NCBI GenBank assembly: GCA_022606425.2
Contig: JAHDVF020000579.1
Span: 49,333 to 113,332, forward strand
Reading direction: 5' to 3'
DNA: 64,000 nt
From: Lepidostoma basale
Taxonomy: Eukaryota; Arthropoda; Insecta; Trichoptera; Lepidostomatidae
Shown here: positions 10,384 through 19,847 of the stretch, piece after piece
Numbering within the stretch: position 1 is the first letter of the stretch
Layout: every line of letters begins with the position of its first letter
Program-made: the position numbers and the translations under genes
Notes under the pieces: generated by a model
What the model saw: the letters and a program-made list of their open reading frames with translations, nothing else
The model's database searches: none
What the model was told of the DNA's origin: nothing

Positions 10384-11165
10384 ATATAACTAACTAACTA
10401 ACCAAAAACTAACTAACTAACCATCACGCCGTCTCCCCGAAGGGGTAGGCAGAAAGAATGGACTGCCACACCTTTCTTTCCTGACATATTTCTCTCGCTT
10501 CCTCAACATTCATACATCGTGTCATGCACGCGCGTCGATTTCTCTGACTCCTCACATGGCCGACATTCAATATTTGATTTATTTGATCGTGCCACGTTTT
10601 CCTTGGTCTTCCTCTATTTCTGGTACCATTTACATCATTAACATATAATTTTTTTACCATTCTTTCTTCATTCATTCTTTCCATATGTCCAAACCATCTT
10701 AATGATCCTTTCATTATTTTGTTCATGACACCATCATTCGCACCGCATTCACTTCTTATATTTTCATTCGACACTCTATCATACACAGAATATCCACACA
10801 TTCGTCTAAGAGATCTCATTTCTACTGCATTTATTCTACTTTCATCCTTCCTTTGCCAGTTCCATGCTTCGCTTCCATACATGAGGGTCGGTAGAAGAAC
10901 ACCATTGTGCACTGCCATTCTAGCTTTTTTGGATAGGTTTTTGTTTGCGATGACAACTTTAAGTGCACCATTCACTTTGTTGCCTGCCCCAACCCTTCTT
11001 TCAATATCCCTCTCCACTCTCCCATCTCTTGTAAACATACTACCTAAATACACAAACTCAACTACTTGCTCCAAGTTTTCACCATTCACGCTAATGTTGC
11101 AGACTGTCGTGGTTTCTTCCTTTTCAAAAATCAACCATTCGTCAGTTAATTTGATCTCAACTCTT
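10384..11165 (-). mobile_element. LINE-A, best-preserved 3' part (reference copy)
   Basis: Non-LTR retrotransposon on the minus strand, 5'-truncated. It ends in a TTAG-repeat tail (plus-strand 'ctaactaactaac', duplicated at 10384-10425). The coding part runs open through the last ~245 residues of the RT polyprotein. By tail type and C-terminal motifs it belongs with the endonuclease/RT LINEs often annotated 'craniofacial development protein 2-like' or RTE-like. The clade is not certain. Most other repeats in the window are fragments of this family. Upstream the copy breaks off into a family-B repeat. Confidence 0.8.
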
Positions 11166-11302
11166 CTGCATATATTCTCACATATAAATACACAAAGATA
11201 CGAAAAATTTCGAAAATTTGACATTTGATATATATTTTTGTAACACCAGATGATGTCAACATTGGTTGATGAAACAGCTGTCGTAAAGTAAAATAAATAC
11301 AA
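10424..11302 (-). pseudogene. LINE-A reverse transcriptase C-terminus (truncated)
   Basis: An open frame of 292 residues; roughly the first 45 come from the flanking repeat, not the LINE. Recognisable blocks in order are 'VVEFVYLGSMFTRDG' (after the RT catalytic region), 'RRVGAGNKVNGALKVV', 'KARMAVHNGVLLPTLMYGSE', 'INAVEMRSLRRMCG', 'RWFGHMERMNEERM', 'RNRGRPRKTWHDQINQIL', 'ACMTRCMNVEEAREIC' and the end 'SAYPFGETA'. It lacks the endonuclease and the RT core with its YADD box. It is a truncated relic that happens to be open, not an active enzyme. Confidence 0.75.
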
Positions 11303-11385
11303 TTTGTGATATAAAATAATGTTTTTGAATTAACAGTTATAAAATGTTAAAATATCATAGTATTTCGGCCAAAACAATGGACTAT
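11215..11385 (+). repeat. Family-B repeat with hammerhead-like motif (11238-11302)
   Basis: Helix I distal pairing is UUGUA (11238-11242) with UACAA (11298-11302). The box is CAGATGA, one change from CUGAUGA, followed by U and helix II GUCAAC/GUUGAU. GAAA follows, then the palindrome ACAGCUGU and C. The downstream part ('aacagttataaaatgtt' then 'atcatagtatttcgg') is shared with 20010-20075, 27030-27075 and 55800-55855. LINE-A appears to have landed beside it. Confidence 0.6.
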
Positions 11386-11394
11386 TTCATATAC

Positions 11395-11505
11395 TCTCAT
11401 CTTATCCCTCTTCTTCAGCCAGTTCAATGTTTCGCTTCCCCATACATAAGGATTGGAATCAGTACTAAATTTTAAACGGCCATTTTCACGACCATCGTGG
11501 AAGAA
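11395..11505 (-). mobile_element. LINE-A short fragment
   Basis: Minus strand, the 'WNWQKKDE' to 'AKMAV' region only ('agccagttcaatgtttcgct', 'ccatacataagg'). Degenerate. Confidence 0.5.
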
Positions 11506-11509
11506 TACT

Positions 11510-11580
11510 CGTATTAAGAGCTATGGTCACCCGAAGGTTTCGGGTTCGACTACATTAAAACGCATTATATATGAATAATG
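11510..11580 (+). mobile_element. SINE head fragment
   Basis: 'gagctatggtcacccgaagg' followed by 'tttcgggttcgac' matches the tRNA-like head, B box included, of the SINEs at 41180 and 55215. The A box and body are missing. Confidence 0.45.
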
Positions 11581-12020
11581 TCATGTTCTATACCTAAATA
11601 AAGGGCACTGATAAAAGTTTTTCGGGTATACATACACTTTACGTGTCATAAAATATCTAAAAAGCTCTCCTTTATTAATACACTTACAAAAATCTAGAAA
11701 CCGAAGTTATAATTGAATTTATCTCGGTACGTGCGTAGTACACACACTTACTAGGGTGTTTGCGATGAATCGCCACTAAAATGAGGAGAACCGTAAAGTT
11801 TCCAGAAACAGGAACTATTTTCCAAGTGAGAGGAGGAAAGTGAAAGATATTGAAAAGCGTCGAACTCAAGAAACGATGAGAAACGTGCTCCGAATACGTA
11901 AATTACTTTCCTTATTTATGGTCATAATAGACCTTCGTTTAGTCCTTGGCGAATTTATTACTCGGCTGAGCTTCGCACCTGCAACAGTTGGCACAGCTGG
12001 GGGCAAGAATCAGGGTGAGA
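11580..12020. other. Unassigned region
   Basis: No coding similarity or repeat recognised. Short open frames at 11684-11869 and 11840-12028 show no domain and overlap on opposite strands. Confidence 0.35.
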
Positions 12021-12024
12021 TATT

Positions 12025-12160
12025 ATAATATTATATTCTATGAAAAGTGTGAAGTGTTATCGGGAATGGAGCACGCTAAGGATCTCTTAAAATGAAATAA
12101 ATTGTTTCTATCGGTTGATGTAAAAAATCAATAAAAATATTTAAAATGTGTGATGTTTCC
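12025..12160 (+). repeat. Dispersed repeat, family F
   Basis: Shared with 13060-13178 and 13861-13960. Common words include 'gtgtgaagtgttatcgg', 'gatctcttaaaat' and 'tcggttgatgtaaa'. No protein similarity. Class unknown. Confidence 0.6.
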
Positions 12161-12264
12161 GTCTCGTATTTCCTAAAATAAACAGATAGTTCTAGTTTTT
12201 AAGTTGATAATGAATGCTTGTCATATTCTTTATTGTTTCTTAAACAATGATGTAAAACTCCATG

Positions 12265-12960
12265 TTGAAAAATTAATACGAATGAAAACGACAGTTTTCT
12301 AGAAGTTTTTATTTATTTTTATTTCATTTATTTATTTTAAACATATCTAAAGCATTACAGATTTTTTTTCCAATACACTAAAGATACAAATTAGAGATAT
12401 ACAATAATAAGTAATACATAATATATTTATAAAAAGAGCGAGAAACGTAAGATGCATGACAAATTAATAAAATAAATATACCATACAAATATAATAAAGA
12501 TAGTACATCCCTCAAATGAGCCAAACTATCACAAAATATGTCAAACTCCGAGGTGATACGATTAAGCAAAGATATTGCTTTACCTACTTGCATAACCATT
12601 GGCAGGTTGGTTCTGCATCGTGGGAAGTAAAACAATCTATGGCCCCTTTGGCGAAGATAATTATCAGGGACGAACAGACCTACAATCACTCAGGATTTCT
12701 GAGTTGTGTATACAACCGCCTATCAGTCGAAAGAAATGAACAACCAAGTTTTATTTTATTTTATGGGAATGACATGTTTCGCTCTTCTAAGGCATTATAA
12801 AATGTCCATTATTACAGTACATTATCATTTGATAATGCCTTAGAAGGGCAACCATAAATTATTCATAAATTATAATAAAACTTCTAGAAAGCCTGTTATA
12901 TTAAATAAAACAACTAATTAAGAAAAAAATAGAAGTTTGATTGGGACTAACAGTATTTTT
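12265..12960. repeat. Family-C fold-back element, interrupted by a LINE
   Basis: The outer arm ('aatacgaatgaaaacg', 'ttttctagaagttttta') at 12285-12320 and the inner arms 12755-12965 ('gggaatgacatgtttcgc', 'aaggcattat' / 'ataatgcctt', 'ataataaaacttctagaaa') together make a palindromic element like the uninterrupted one at 34358-34560. A CR1/Jockey-like LINE (about 12320-12740, minus) sits between outer and inner arm. The inner arms carry 'TGATAATGCC', a hairpin, 'GAAACATGTC': a hammerhead-like layout with two core positions changed. Confidence 0.6.
12345..12735 (-). mobile_element. CR1/Jockey-like LINE 3' fragment (variant a)
   Basis: The minus frame at 12378-12689 reads 'VGLFVPDNYLRQR', 'FPRCRTNLPMVMQVGKAISL', 'LNRITSEFDIFCD' and 'HLRDVLSLL'. 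It matches 2365-2690. It is the RT C-terminus and 3' UTR, inserted into a family-C fold-back. No intact frame upstream. Confidence 0.65.
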
Positions 12961-13060
12961 TTATTTACTTTTTAAACACCTGATCTCGATAAATTAAAAT
13001 GTTCATCTCTAAATAGCCTCCCCTACAACTTCCAATATGGAATAGCTTCAATTATGAAAA
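12960..13060. other. Short AT-rich spacer
   Basis: Nothing recognised. Confidence 0.3.
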
Positions 13061-13187
13061 GTGTTATCGAGAATGGAACATTCTGATGATCTTTTAAAAA
13101 TAAATAAATTCTTACTATCAGTTCATGTAAAAAATCAATTGATTTAAGATTACAGAAAGATTTTAATATACTATAAAAAGTGTGAAG
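13060..13187 (+). repeat. Family-F repeat, left part, split by LINE-A
   Basis: Contains one family-F copy ('gtgttatcgagaatgg') and the start of a second ('aaaagtgtgaag'). The second is cut by the LINE-A insertion and resumes at 13861. Confidence 0.6.
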
Positions 13188-13860
13188 ACTAACTAACTAA
13201 CTAACTAACCATCGCGCCATTTCCCCGGAGCGGTAGGCAGAGAGGATGGATCACCACACTGGCCTGTCCTGGCATACCTCTCGGGCTTCCTCTACACTCA
13301 TACATCGTACCATGCACGCACGTAGATTATTCCGACTTCGAATGTGGCCGCCTTTTAGTAATTGATTAATTTGGTCATGCCATGTTTTCCTCGGTCGTCC
13401 TCGGCTTATTTTCCACTCACGCTGCTTGTCTACAACTTTTTAGTCATTCTACTCTCATCCTTTCGTTTCATATGTCCGAACCATCTCAGGGATCCTTTTT
13501 TAATTTTATTCATGATGCAGTCATCTGCCTTACAATTCTTTCTTATTTAATCGTTCGGTATTCTATCATACAACGTTTTCCCGCACATTATTCTTAGTGA
13601 TCTCATTTCTACGGCGTTTATCATGCTTTCATCCTTCTTTTGCCAGCTCTAAGCTTCACTTCCATACACGAGGGTTGGCACTAGAACTCCATTGTGTACT
13701 GCCATATTTGCTTCTGTGGATATATTTCTATTTGCAGTAATGACTTTGAGTGCGCCATTTATTTTATTCCCAGCACCAACCCTCCTTTCGATGTCTTTCT
13801 CCATTTTTCCGTCTCTTGTAAACATGCTTCCCAGATACGTAAATTCAGTAACTTGCTCCA
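13188..13860 (-). mobile_element. LINE-A, 5'-truncated, with 9-bp target-site duplication
   Basis: About 673 bp, minus strand, from the TTAG tail ('actaactaactaactaacca') to the 'LEQVTEFTYLGSMFTRDG' region. AGTGTGAAG stands at 13179-13187 and again at 13861-13869. Joining the two sides rebuilds a continuous family-F repeat. The coding sequence (13649-13861 reads 'EQVTEFTYLGSMFTRDG' to 'VHNGVLVPTLVYGSEA') is then broken by stops. It is a clear target-primed insertion and defines the 3' tail. Confidence 0.82.
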
Positions 13861-13965
13861 AGTGTGAAGTGTTATCGGAAATGGGACATTCTGAGAATCT
13901 CTTAAAAATAAGTAAATGGTTATTATCGGTTTATGTAAACAAATGGATTGATTTAAGATTACACA
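13861..13965 (+). repeat. Family-F repeat, right part
   Basis: Continues the family-F copy interrupted at 13187: 'tgttatcggaaatgggacat', then 'aatctcttaaaa', then 'atcggtttatgtaaa'. Confidence 0.6.
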
Positions 13966-14770
13966 ATGTAAAAGCTATTGTAAAATGGTTTACATTTCTT
14001 CTAAGGGGCTAGAGAGGTGAAAAGTTCTTAAACATGAACATTTGTAAAAATTCAATTCTAATGTAATTCCACATTGTTAACGCCTTAACCTTCAATAAAG
14101 AGATTTTGTGGGTAATACTTATATGTGTCTATGGTTTGTTAGTTAGCAAAGTAAATATTGTGAGGCCGATGAATTAAATTATTATAAACGCTAAATCTTT
14201 AGAATTACATCCGTCTCGGGGCGGGTTGACGGACCCCCGTCACCTTCACCCTTCGCTCGCGCGACTTATTGTAGTTGACGGGGAGAGGGTAAATTAAGAT
14301 GTCTTTATTATCTCTCCCATACGAGATTAATTATGGCCCTTTGTGCCTGGCGAGATCTCAGGGCGCGTGTTATTCTGATATGACAAACACGGCAGAATGA
14401 ATATCTCGTTGAAAGTAATCGAGATTTACGCGTCACGCTCCCTTGTGCCAGAGTGAGGTATTGTTCCTATTAATTCTCACCTCGCATCGTCTGTTTTCGA
14501 GCACCTTTGAATACATCGCGTTATTTATACAAATAACCCAAGACACGCTAACATTGGCCGTTGTTAAGCTTTACGCACAAACATATTTCAATATACATGT
14601 TCACAAATCTCGAAATCATATTATTTCGCTAATTACAAGTACGTTTCATATTTTTCTGATCACTTGATTCACACATCGGATTTTTCGCTAATCAGAAAAT
14701 AGTATATTAAAGAAAATAAATGTTCAAAGATGCCACTTTTGATAAAATGTACATATAATGCCAATAATAA
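13965..14770. other. Unassigned region with a GC-rich island (14160-14460)
   Basis: 14160-14460 is markedly GC-richer than its surroundings and matches nothing else in the window. There is no convincing reading frame. It may be conserved non-coding or unmasked host DNA. Confidence 0.35.
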
Positions 14771-15175
14771 TGCATTAGAAATGAAATCTCTTAGACGAAT
14801 ATATAGTAAATCTGTAAATGATAGAGTTGCCAATGAGATCGCTGAAAATAATGTGAGGGAAAACGATATATTATAGAATACCGAACGACGAAATAAGTAA
14901 AAAATGTAAGGCAGATGATTGCATCATAAGTAAAATTTAAGAAATGGTTTCGACATATGGAACAAATGGACAATAGAAGAATCGTTAAAGTGTTGAAAAA
15001 AAGCAGTGTGGGTTTAAAGATAAGAAATTAATAAAATAAGTAAAAGATAAAGTTGAAGACCAAAGAAAGCAGGACCAAACTAATCAAATACTGAAAGGCG
15101 ACACAAGTCGGCAAAAATCCATGAGAATGCATGTAACGATGTATAAATGTAAAAAAAGCTAGAGAGTTAGATGGA
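14770..15175 (+). mobile_element. LINE-A 3' fragment, degenerate
   Basis: Plus strand from 'EMKSLRR' through the 'RHMEQMDNRRIV' block to the 'MTRCMNVKKAREL' region. Frameshifted. An internal duplication of the 'EMRSLRR...RKTIYYR' block occurs at 14780-14880. Its end is cut by the CR1/Jockey-like copy that follows. Confidence 0.6.
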
Positions 15176-15177
15176 CA

Positions 15178-15600
15178 TCGAAGAGATAGACATCTAATAA
15201 CCCATTTCTCAGATTAATTAGGGGATACTTCGAGAACTCGGCCGTACTGGAGGATGTTGGTCTTTTTGTCCCCGATAGATGTCTCCGACAGCGACAGCAC
15301 AGATTGTTTTACCTACCGGCCGCCAGAACCAATGGTGACACCGGTGGGAAGAGCAATTAGTCTGCTGAACGCGGTCTCCTCGGAGATCGACGTCTTTCAT
15401 GTTAGTGAAAGTACGTTCAGGGGGCAAATACTATTGACTTTGGAAAGTATCTTGTCTTCCTAATGTCGAACCATCTCTAATGCGTTCCTGGTACTTTGTT
15501 GTATTTTTATGATATTTTGCCTGTACTTAATAGATGCCTTAAACATTTTCCTGTTTGTAATGTCTATTGAGTACTGATTTGATTTGATTTGATTTGATGT
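15178..15600 (+). mobile_element. CR1/Jockey-like LINE 3' end with TTTGAT tail
   Basis: Plus strand from 'RDRHLITHF' through 'LFVPDRCLRQRQHRLFYLP' and 'FHVSESTFRGQ' to the stop ('tcttcctaatgtcg'), then a 3' UTR and four TTTGAT repeats at 15575-15598. It is nearly identical by eye to 3840-4250, so it is a relatively recent copy. Confidence 0.72.
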
Positions 15601-15764
15601 CAATGAACATGGACAAGTTAATAAAATACTTAAATGTTTATGTATCATTACTTCATATATCACTATGAACTAATTCTGTTGGTATTAAAATATTGAACTT
15701 GAATAAAAACTTTATTTTATATTTGCCATAACTTTGTGTTGTAGATGTTTAATTTTTTTTTAAA

Positions 15765-15975
15765 TACTTAGTAGGTATACAACACTCACTTTATTAAAAA
15801 AAATACCAAACATGTTTCGGACACGCAAGCCTTAAGGTGATATTATGTCAATTAAAATATATTTAATATTTTTTATATTTATATTTATACAATATCACTG
15901 ATGAAGGGCTTATGAATTCGAAACATGTTTGGTATTTAATTTTTTTTTTTTAATAAAGTGAGTGTTGTATACTAA
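15765..15975. repeat. Family-E fold-back with two hammerhead-like motifs
   Basis: The minus arm, 15770-15850, and the plus arm, 15891-15975, mirror each other. Both outer ends carry 'aataaagtgagtgttgta', followed inward by 'accaaacatgtttcg' or its complement. The spacer is about 40 bp of AT. Both arms keep the helix I pair AATATCA/TGGTATT. Confidence 0.65.
15891..15936 (+). ncRNA. Hammerhead-like ribozyme motif, family E, complete core
   Basis: Helix I is AAUAUCA (15891-15897) with UGGUAUU (15930-15936), 7 bp including one G-U. Box CUGAUGA is at 15898-15904, then an unpaired A. Helix II is GGG/UUC (weak, wobble pairs). GAA is at 15920-15922, the palindrome ACAUGU at 15923-15928, and U17 at 15929. 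Every conserved hammerhead core base is present. Oddities are the extra base before helix II and a weak helix II. Known minimal hammerheads of Penelope-like elements have a similarly short helix III. Activity is inferred only. Confidence 0.55.
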
Positions 15976-16555
15976 GTATACAAAAAAAGAAATTGACTAA
16001 AAACTATTTGATTAAAAATATATATACATAAATTTATAAATAAAAACAATAGTTTACTCTCCATTATCAAGAAGTGAACTTTTCGTATGATAATAAACCT
16101 TTATTTTTTACACCAAGTACCCAAAACATGGGAGTATATTATAAGAAATACAAGTTTTATTCGGTGCTCCTACTGCTCGGATCTTCTCTTATCTCATTTC
16201 CTTTGACATATCTTAGTCTTCAGTACCGTTCCGTCTACCCTAATCATCTGTATCAAGGCATCTGACATCCTTGCCTGCGAGGGGTCACATTGTAAACTCC
16301 TTTAAGGAACAAGTAACTCCGGAGGATCACTTTGTGGAAAACGAAATCTGACGATTTAAAGACAATCGTTATTGTTTTACAATTTGTATGAAAAGGCTCT
16401 TATTTTATTGTTTTCAAATATGAATATAAATAAAAATAGGGTTTTGTCAACACTTTCCTAATTTGATATTTAATACGATTTAGATTAAAATAATACTAAA
16501 TTGGATAATTTATAGAGCGCCATTTTTATGAATTACTCATCTCAAGGGCGCTGTA
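15975..16555. other. Unassigned region
   Basis: No recognised gene or repeat. AT-rich, with a short mixed-composition part at 16180-16330. Confidence 0.35.
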
Positions 16556-16559
16556 GAAG

Positions 16560-17145
16560 ATACTCCGTTTTATCAACTAGATAATAATAAAATTAATAAT
16601 GATAACAAAAATAATAAACATATTTAGTATGAGGGCTGCACCTGACGAAGTCGATCAGCCCTTCCTGTCAGGAAATGATAATTTGAAAAGGTGCGTTTTG
16701 AGTCTCGATCTAAACTCTGATTGATTCTCAATGCACTTAAGGTCTGCTGGAAGACTGTTCCAGGCTGAAGGGCCGGCTACCGCGAAGGCTCGGTCGCCAA
16801 AGTTTGTGCTTGGACAGCGTTTCGGCACAGTCAATCTACCGATCGCAGAAGACTTAGCTGATCGCAATGTAGACTGTCTAGCATTCAGGTTCTCGTTGAT
16901 GCAGAGTTCAGATATATAAGCTGGTGCCATTCCATGCAACGCCTTATAGACCGTCCAGCAGAGCTTGTATTGTATCCTTTCTGGACATCTCAGCCAGTGG
17001 AGCTCCTTAAGATGCTGTGTTATGTGACAACTTTTTAGCATACCCCTTATCAGTCTTGCTGCTGCATTGAATGCAGACTGGAGTTTATTTGTTTGCTGTT
17101 TGGGGATGTTGGCGTAGACACCATTTCAGTAATCTAGTCAGGACA
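16560..17145 (-). mobile_element. L2/CR1-type LINE 3' end
   Basis: The minus strand encodes the C-terminal tail typical of L2-like LINE polyproteins (see 16655-17041) and a short 3' UTR. The UTR reads 'gggctgatcgacttcgtcag', then an A/AT-rich tail of ATT-type repeats (16570-16620). The upstream coding part near 17060-17140 contains 'FNAAARLI', matching the 'QNAAARL' block of such RTs, with a stop just before it. It is a distinct family from all other LINEs here. Confidence 0.7.
16655..17041 (-). pseudogene. L2-like LINE polyprotein C-terminus (open but truncated)
   Basis: 128 open residues. 'HITQHLKELHWL' and 'ERIQYKLCWTVYKALHG' are followed by 'APAYISELC', and 'GDRAFAVAGPSAWNSLPADL' by 'FRSRLKTHLFKLSF'. 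This is the hallmark C-terminal domain after the RT of L2/CR1-type LINEs. The frame runs without stops to a natural terminator, so the copy is younger than most here. The RT core itself is absent (5' truncation near 17145). Confidence 0.72.
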
Positions 17146-17174
17146 CGACGAAGTAATTAGACGGCAAATAGATT

Positions 17175-17290
17175 GAAATAATAAAAAACGTAAACGGATC
17201 TAGAAATAGCAGATTACCGAGGAAATAGTGGCAGGTCAGGAATCTCAGAAAATATTTTTAAGTGTATAGTCGTCGATGCGATGTACGAGT
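17175..17290 (+). mobile_element. Possible LINE-A remnant
   Basis: 'aacgtaaacggatctagaaa' followed by 'tagcagattaccgaggaaa' resembles the LINE-A 'NDVNGTRNRGRPRKT' region on the plus strand. Short and degenerate. Confidence 0.35.
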
Positions 17291-17339
17291 ATGAATGTTA
17301 CCTCAAAAGACATTACAATTACAAACAGCATAAATCTTT

Positions 17340-17540
17340 AAGGAATCTATTGAGTACAGGTAAAATATTATACACATACAACATAATACCAGGAACGCAT
17401 TAGAGATGGTTCGACATTAGGAAGACAAGATACTTTCCAAAGTCAAGAGTATTTGTCCCCTGAACGAACTTTCACTAATATGAAAGACGTCGATCTCCGA
17501 GGAGACCGCGTTCAGCAGACTAATTGCTCTTCCCACCGGT
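17340..17540 (-). mobile_element. CR1/Jockey-like LINE 3' end (variant b)
   Basis: Reverse complement of the 3' end at 15355-15530, including 'gaaagtatcttgtcttccta' and 'gagatcgacgtctttcat'. The TTTGAT tail is missing at the low end. It stops abruptly at about 17540. Confidence 0.65.
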
Positions 17541-17544
17541 TTCA

Positions 17545-18015
17545 CCAGAGTTTTGTACTCACATAAATTGTTAAAGTGTTAATTTTAATATTTAATAGTG
17601 ACGATGAAAAAATATACCTTAAGCATTTTTTTCTCATGTTGAAATAATAACCTTTTTTATGGAATGTTTTATTCTCGGAAGGACTTTCAATTTTAGTTTC
17701 GCAAAAATTATTCCACGTGTACTTCAGGCGCCCTTGAACAGATATTATCTCAGAAAATGGCGCTGTGTATTTTACTAGCATCATCGTAATCAAATCATAT
17801 AATATTTTTTTTTGTTATCGTAATAACGAACATTTAATACAAATTTTATCACAAGTGTGGAGGAAATTCTTCAATTTTACAAATATATTATAGAAAATAG
17901 TTCGCACTATTGACATCTATGATTCAACATTGAAAACTTTGATTAAATTGAGGCATACGTATTTTTGCGTGTAACCAAAAATAAAACCTCAAATAAAAAT
18001 AAAATAAATATAGAG
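17545..18015. other. AT-rich region, nothing recognised
   Basis: An 83-residue minus-strand frame (17542-17793) has no recognisable motif. Confidence 0.35.
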
Positions 18016-18092
18016 AATAGAATGCAAATATAATAAGTGAATGCTGTTCCAATGAAAGTCCTATAAGCAAAAAAAAGAAAGGATTAAGATGG

Positions 18093-18264
18093 ACTCTCTA
18101 TTTTACACGTACACACTGCCGGCGACATGGTATAACAGTGAATTACCTTAGCAGTCACAACACATATGACATTCATTACCCTGAAGATGGAGACTGCAAC
18201 GATCTCCGAAACGTCGGTCGGGAAGGAGTTATCACACGGTGTTACCCAAAAACACACCAAACAT
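18093..18264 (+). mobile_element. 172-bp retroposed unit carrying a hammerhead-like motif
   Basis: Flanked by AGGATTAAGATGG at 18080-18092 and 18265-18277, a perfect 13-bp target-site duplication inside LINE-A. The unit has no coding potential. It contains the complete hammerhead-like core at 18178-18218 and ends with an A/C-rich stretch ('cccaaaaacacaccaaacat'). Its length and TSD suggest mobilisation by a LINE-type machinery, as a SINE or a retrozyme-like element. No second copy is seen in the window. Confidence 0.7.
18178..18218 (+). ncRNA. Hammerhead-like ribozyme motif, complete core
   Basis: Helix I is ACC (18178-18180) with GGU (18216-18218). Box CUGAAGA is at 18181-18187; position 7 is variable in hammerheads, so A is allowed. 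An unpaired U follows. Helix II is GGAGA/UCUCC (18189-18193 and 18203-18207) with a 9-nt loop. GAA is followed by ACGU (18211-18214), a 4-nt self-complementary helix III, and C17 at 18215. Helix I and III are very short, so cleavage would probably need dimerisation. Catalysis is not demonstrated. Confidence 0.55.
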
Positions 18265-18549
18265 AGGATTAAGATGGTTTGGAAACATGCAAAAATTAAT
18301 GAAGAAAAAAAAGTAGATAAAGTATACGTAAACGGCTTAAACGGAACTATAAACAGAGGAAGACCGAAGAAAACGTGGCTGGATCATATCAACGTAATAC
18401 ATATATATTTAATATCGGCCGCGTTTGGAGTCGGGGAAATAGATGTGCGTACATTACACGATGTATGGATCAAGATTCATTTGAATCAAGAGAAGTACGT
18501 TAGGAAAGAACAGGGTGGCGATCTATTACTTCTGACTACCTTTTCAATG

Positions 18550-19085
18550 TTCATAATGTATCTTACATTTCGTTTATTATTTCCTGAAAGTTGTTGTGAA
18601 ACTCCATATTAAATAATTAATACGAATGAAAATTTGGCAAAAATGGATGCATGTGAAAAAAATCTTATTATAATAATTTATTGTTTTTTCTTTTATATAT
18701 ACTCGTATATATTATATATACGTTTTATCATACATTGTAACATTTGATCACATTGATTTCGCGGGCAAAATAAAAATGTACCTACGTACGTAGTTCGGAA
18801 TAGTTGAAATCACCGAAGAAGAAATAATGGATGAATTACTAGATCAATTTTATTGCTTCTGTGGACAATAAAAGCAAATTGCTTGTGTTTTATGACAATA
18901 TATATTGCGTCGTTTAGATTGTTTTATTGATTTAAAAAAACGTGTTTTTAATACTCACATAGTAGACCTATTTTTACTTTTTTTTTTTAAATAATTCGAC
19001 TTCCCATTAATAACTACAGTAACTGTGCCATCATTGGAATTTTTCATTTTTCTTCTTATAAAATAATCGATATATTTTAGTCTAT
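18550..19085. other. AT-rich region with a family-C outer-arm remnant
   Basis: 'ccatattaaataattaatac' followed by 'gaatgaaaa' near 18604-18635 recurs near other family-C fold-backs (22540, 34365). The rest is unassigned. Confidence 0.35.
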
Positions 19086-19089
19086 ATAT

Positions 19090-19545
19090 TTAAGAAGCAT
19101 GTTCACAGCGGATGGCCGAACGGATATAAATGTCGAAAAAAGGGTTGGTGCGAGTAAAAAAGCAAATGGAGCTCTATTAACTGTTATTGGAAACAAAAAA
19201 TTATCAATGAAAGCAAAAATGACCTTTCACAGGAGAGTTTTAGTACCAAAACTAGGGTATGAAAGTGTAACATGGAGATGGCAGAAAATGATGAGAGGAG
19301 AATAAACGCGGTATAGATGAGGTCCCTAAGACGTATGTGTTATAAACGATGTACGACATAATTTCAAATTATAATATAAGGTAGAAAAGTATAGCGATAG
19401 GAATTATTATGAACAAAATTATGAAGGGATCACTGCGTTAGTTTGGATATATGGAATGCACGGATGAATGAAGAATGGTTAAGAAAGTATATGTTAGTGG
19501 TGTGAATGGAGCACGGAGTCGTGGAAGACCAAAGAAAATTTATAA
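19090..19545 (+). mobile_element. LINE-A fragment (subfamily with 'FTADGR')
   Basis: Plus strand, 'GSMFTADGRTDINVEKRVGA', 'KAKMTFHRRVLVPKLGYES', then degenerate 'RSLRRMC' and 'SRGRPKK' blocks. The 'FTADGR' wording is shared with 27445 but not with 10424, so at least two LINE-A subfamilies are present. It ends before the tail. Confidence 0.65.
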
Positions 19546-19840
19546 CAATTGGCATTTCATTCTAATTAGAAATTCATATATTGTTTTAATTAAATTGTGT
19601 ACTTTAGTTATACGAAACAAACAGACAATTTTTTTAATCTTATAGATTGCAGTTAAAATGGTCCCCAAACATTGATCTATAAAATGCAGACGTATCTTAA
19701 AGCTTGTATAAATGGTTTCGATTTAATTTTTTTTTTAATTATGTAAATAAGACAAACATCGTGTATTTTGCTTCATATTTTGGGTAATTGATAACATCAT
19801 TTAATTCAAAAATTGTTAGATTATATAATTATGTTTTTGT
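19545..19840. other. AT-rich region, nothing recognised
   Basis: Unassigned. Confidence 0.3.
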
Positions 19841-19847
19841 ATCACAA

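Larger units (their letters stand above)
18020..18550 (+). mobile_element. LINE-A fragment split by a 172-bp insert
   Basis: Plus strand; LINE-A runs 18020-18092, is interrupted by 18093-18264, then resumes at 18265 with 'WKHAKINEEKKVDKVYVNGL', 'NGTINRGRPKKTWLDH' and 'EKYVRKEQG'. Removing the insert and one copy of the 13-bp duplication restores the usual 'LRWFG(H)' block. The rest is mutated. Confidence 0.7.

Noticed and set aside
10719..11228. 169-residue plus-strand frame
   Set aside because: Antisense of the LINE-A coding region, which carries the recognisable RT blocks on the other strand. The same applies to many antisense frames (e.g. 13692, 36657, 32214, 48077, 53562).
16635..16665. 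'cacctgacgaagtcgatcag' in the L2-like 3' end read as a hammerhead box
   Set aside because: No GAAA or helix III follows; it is part of the L2-like 3' UTR hairpin.
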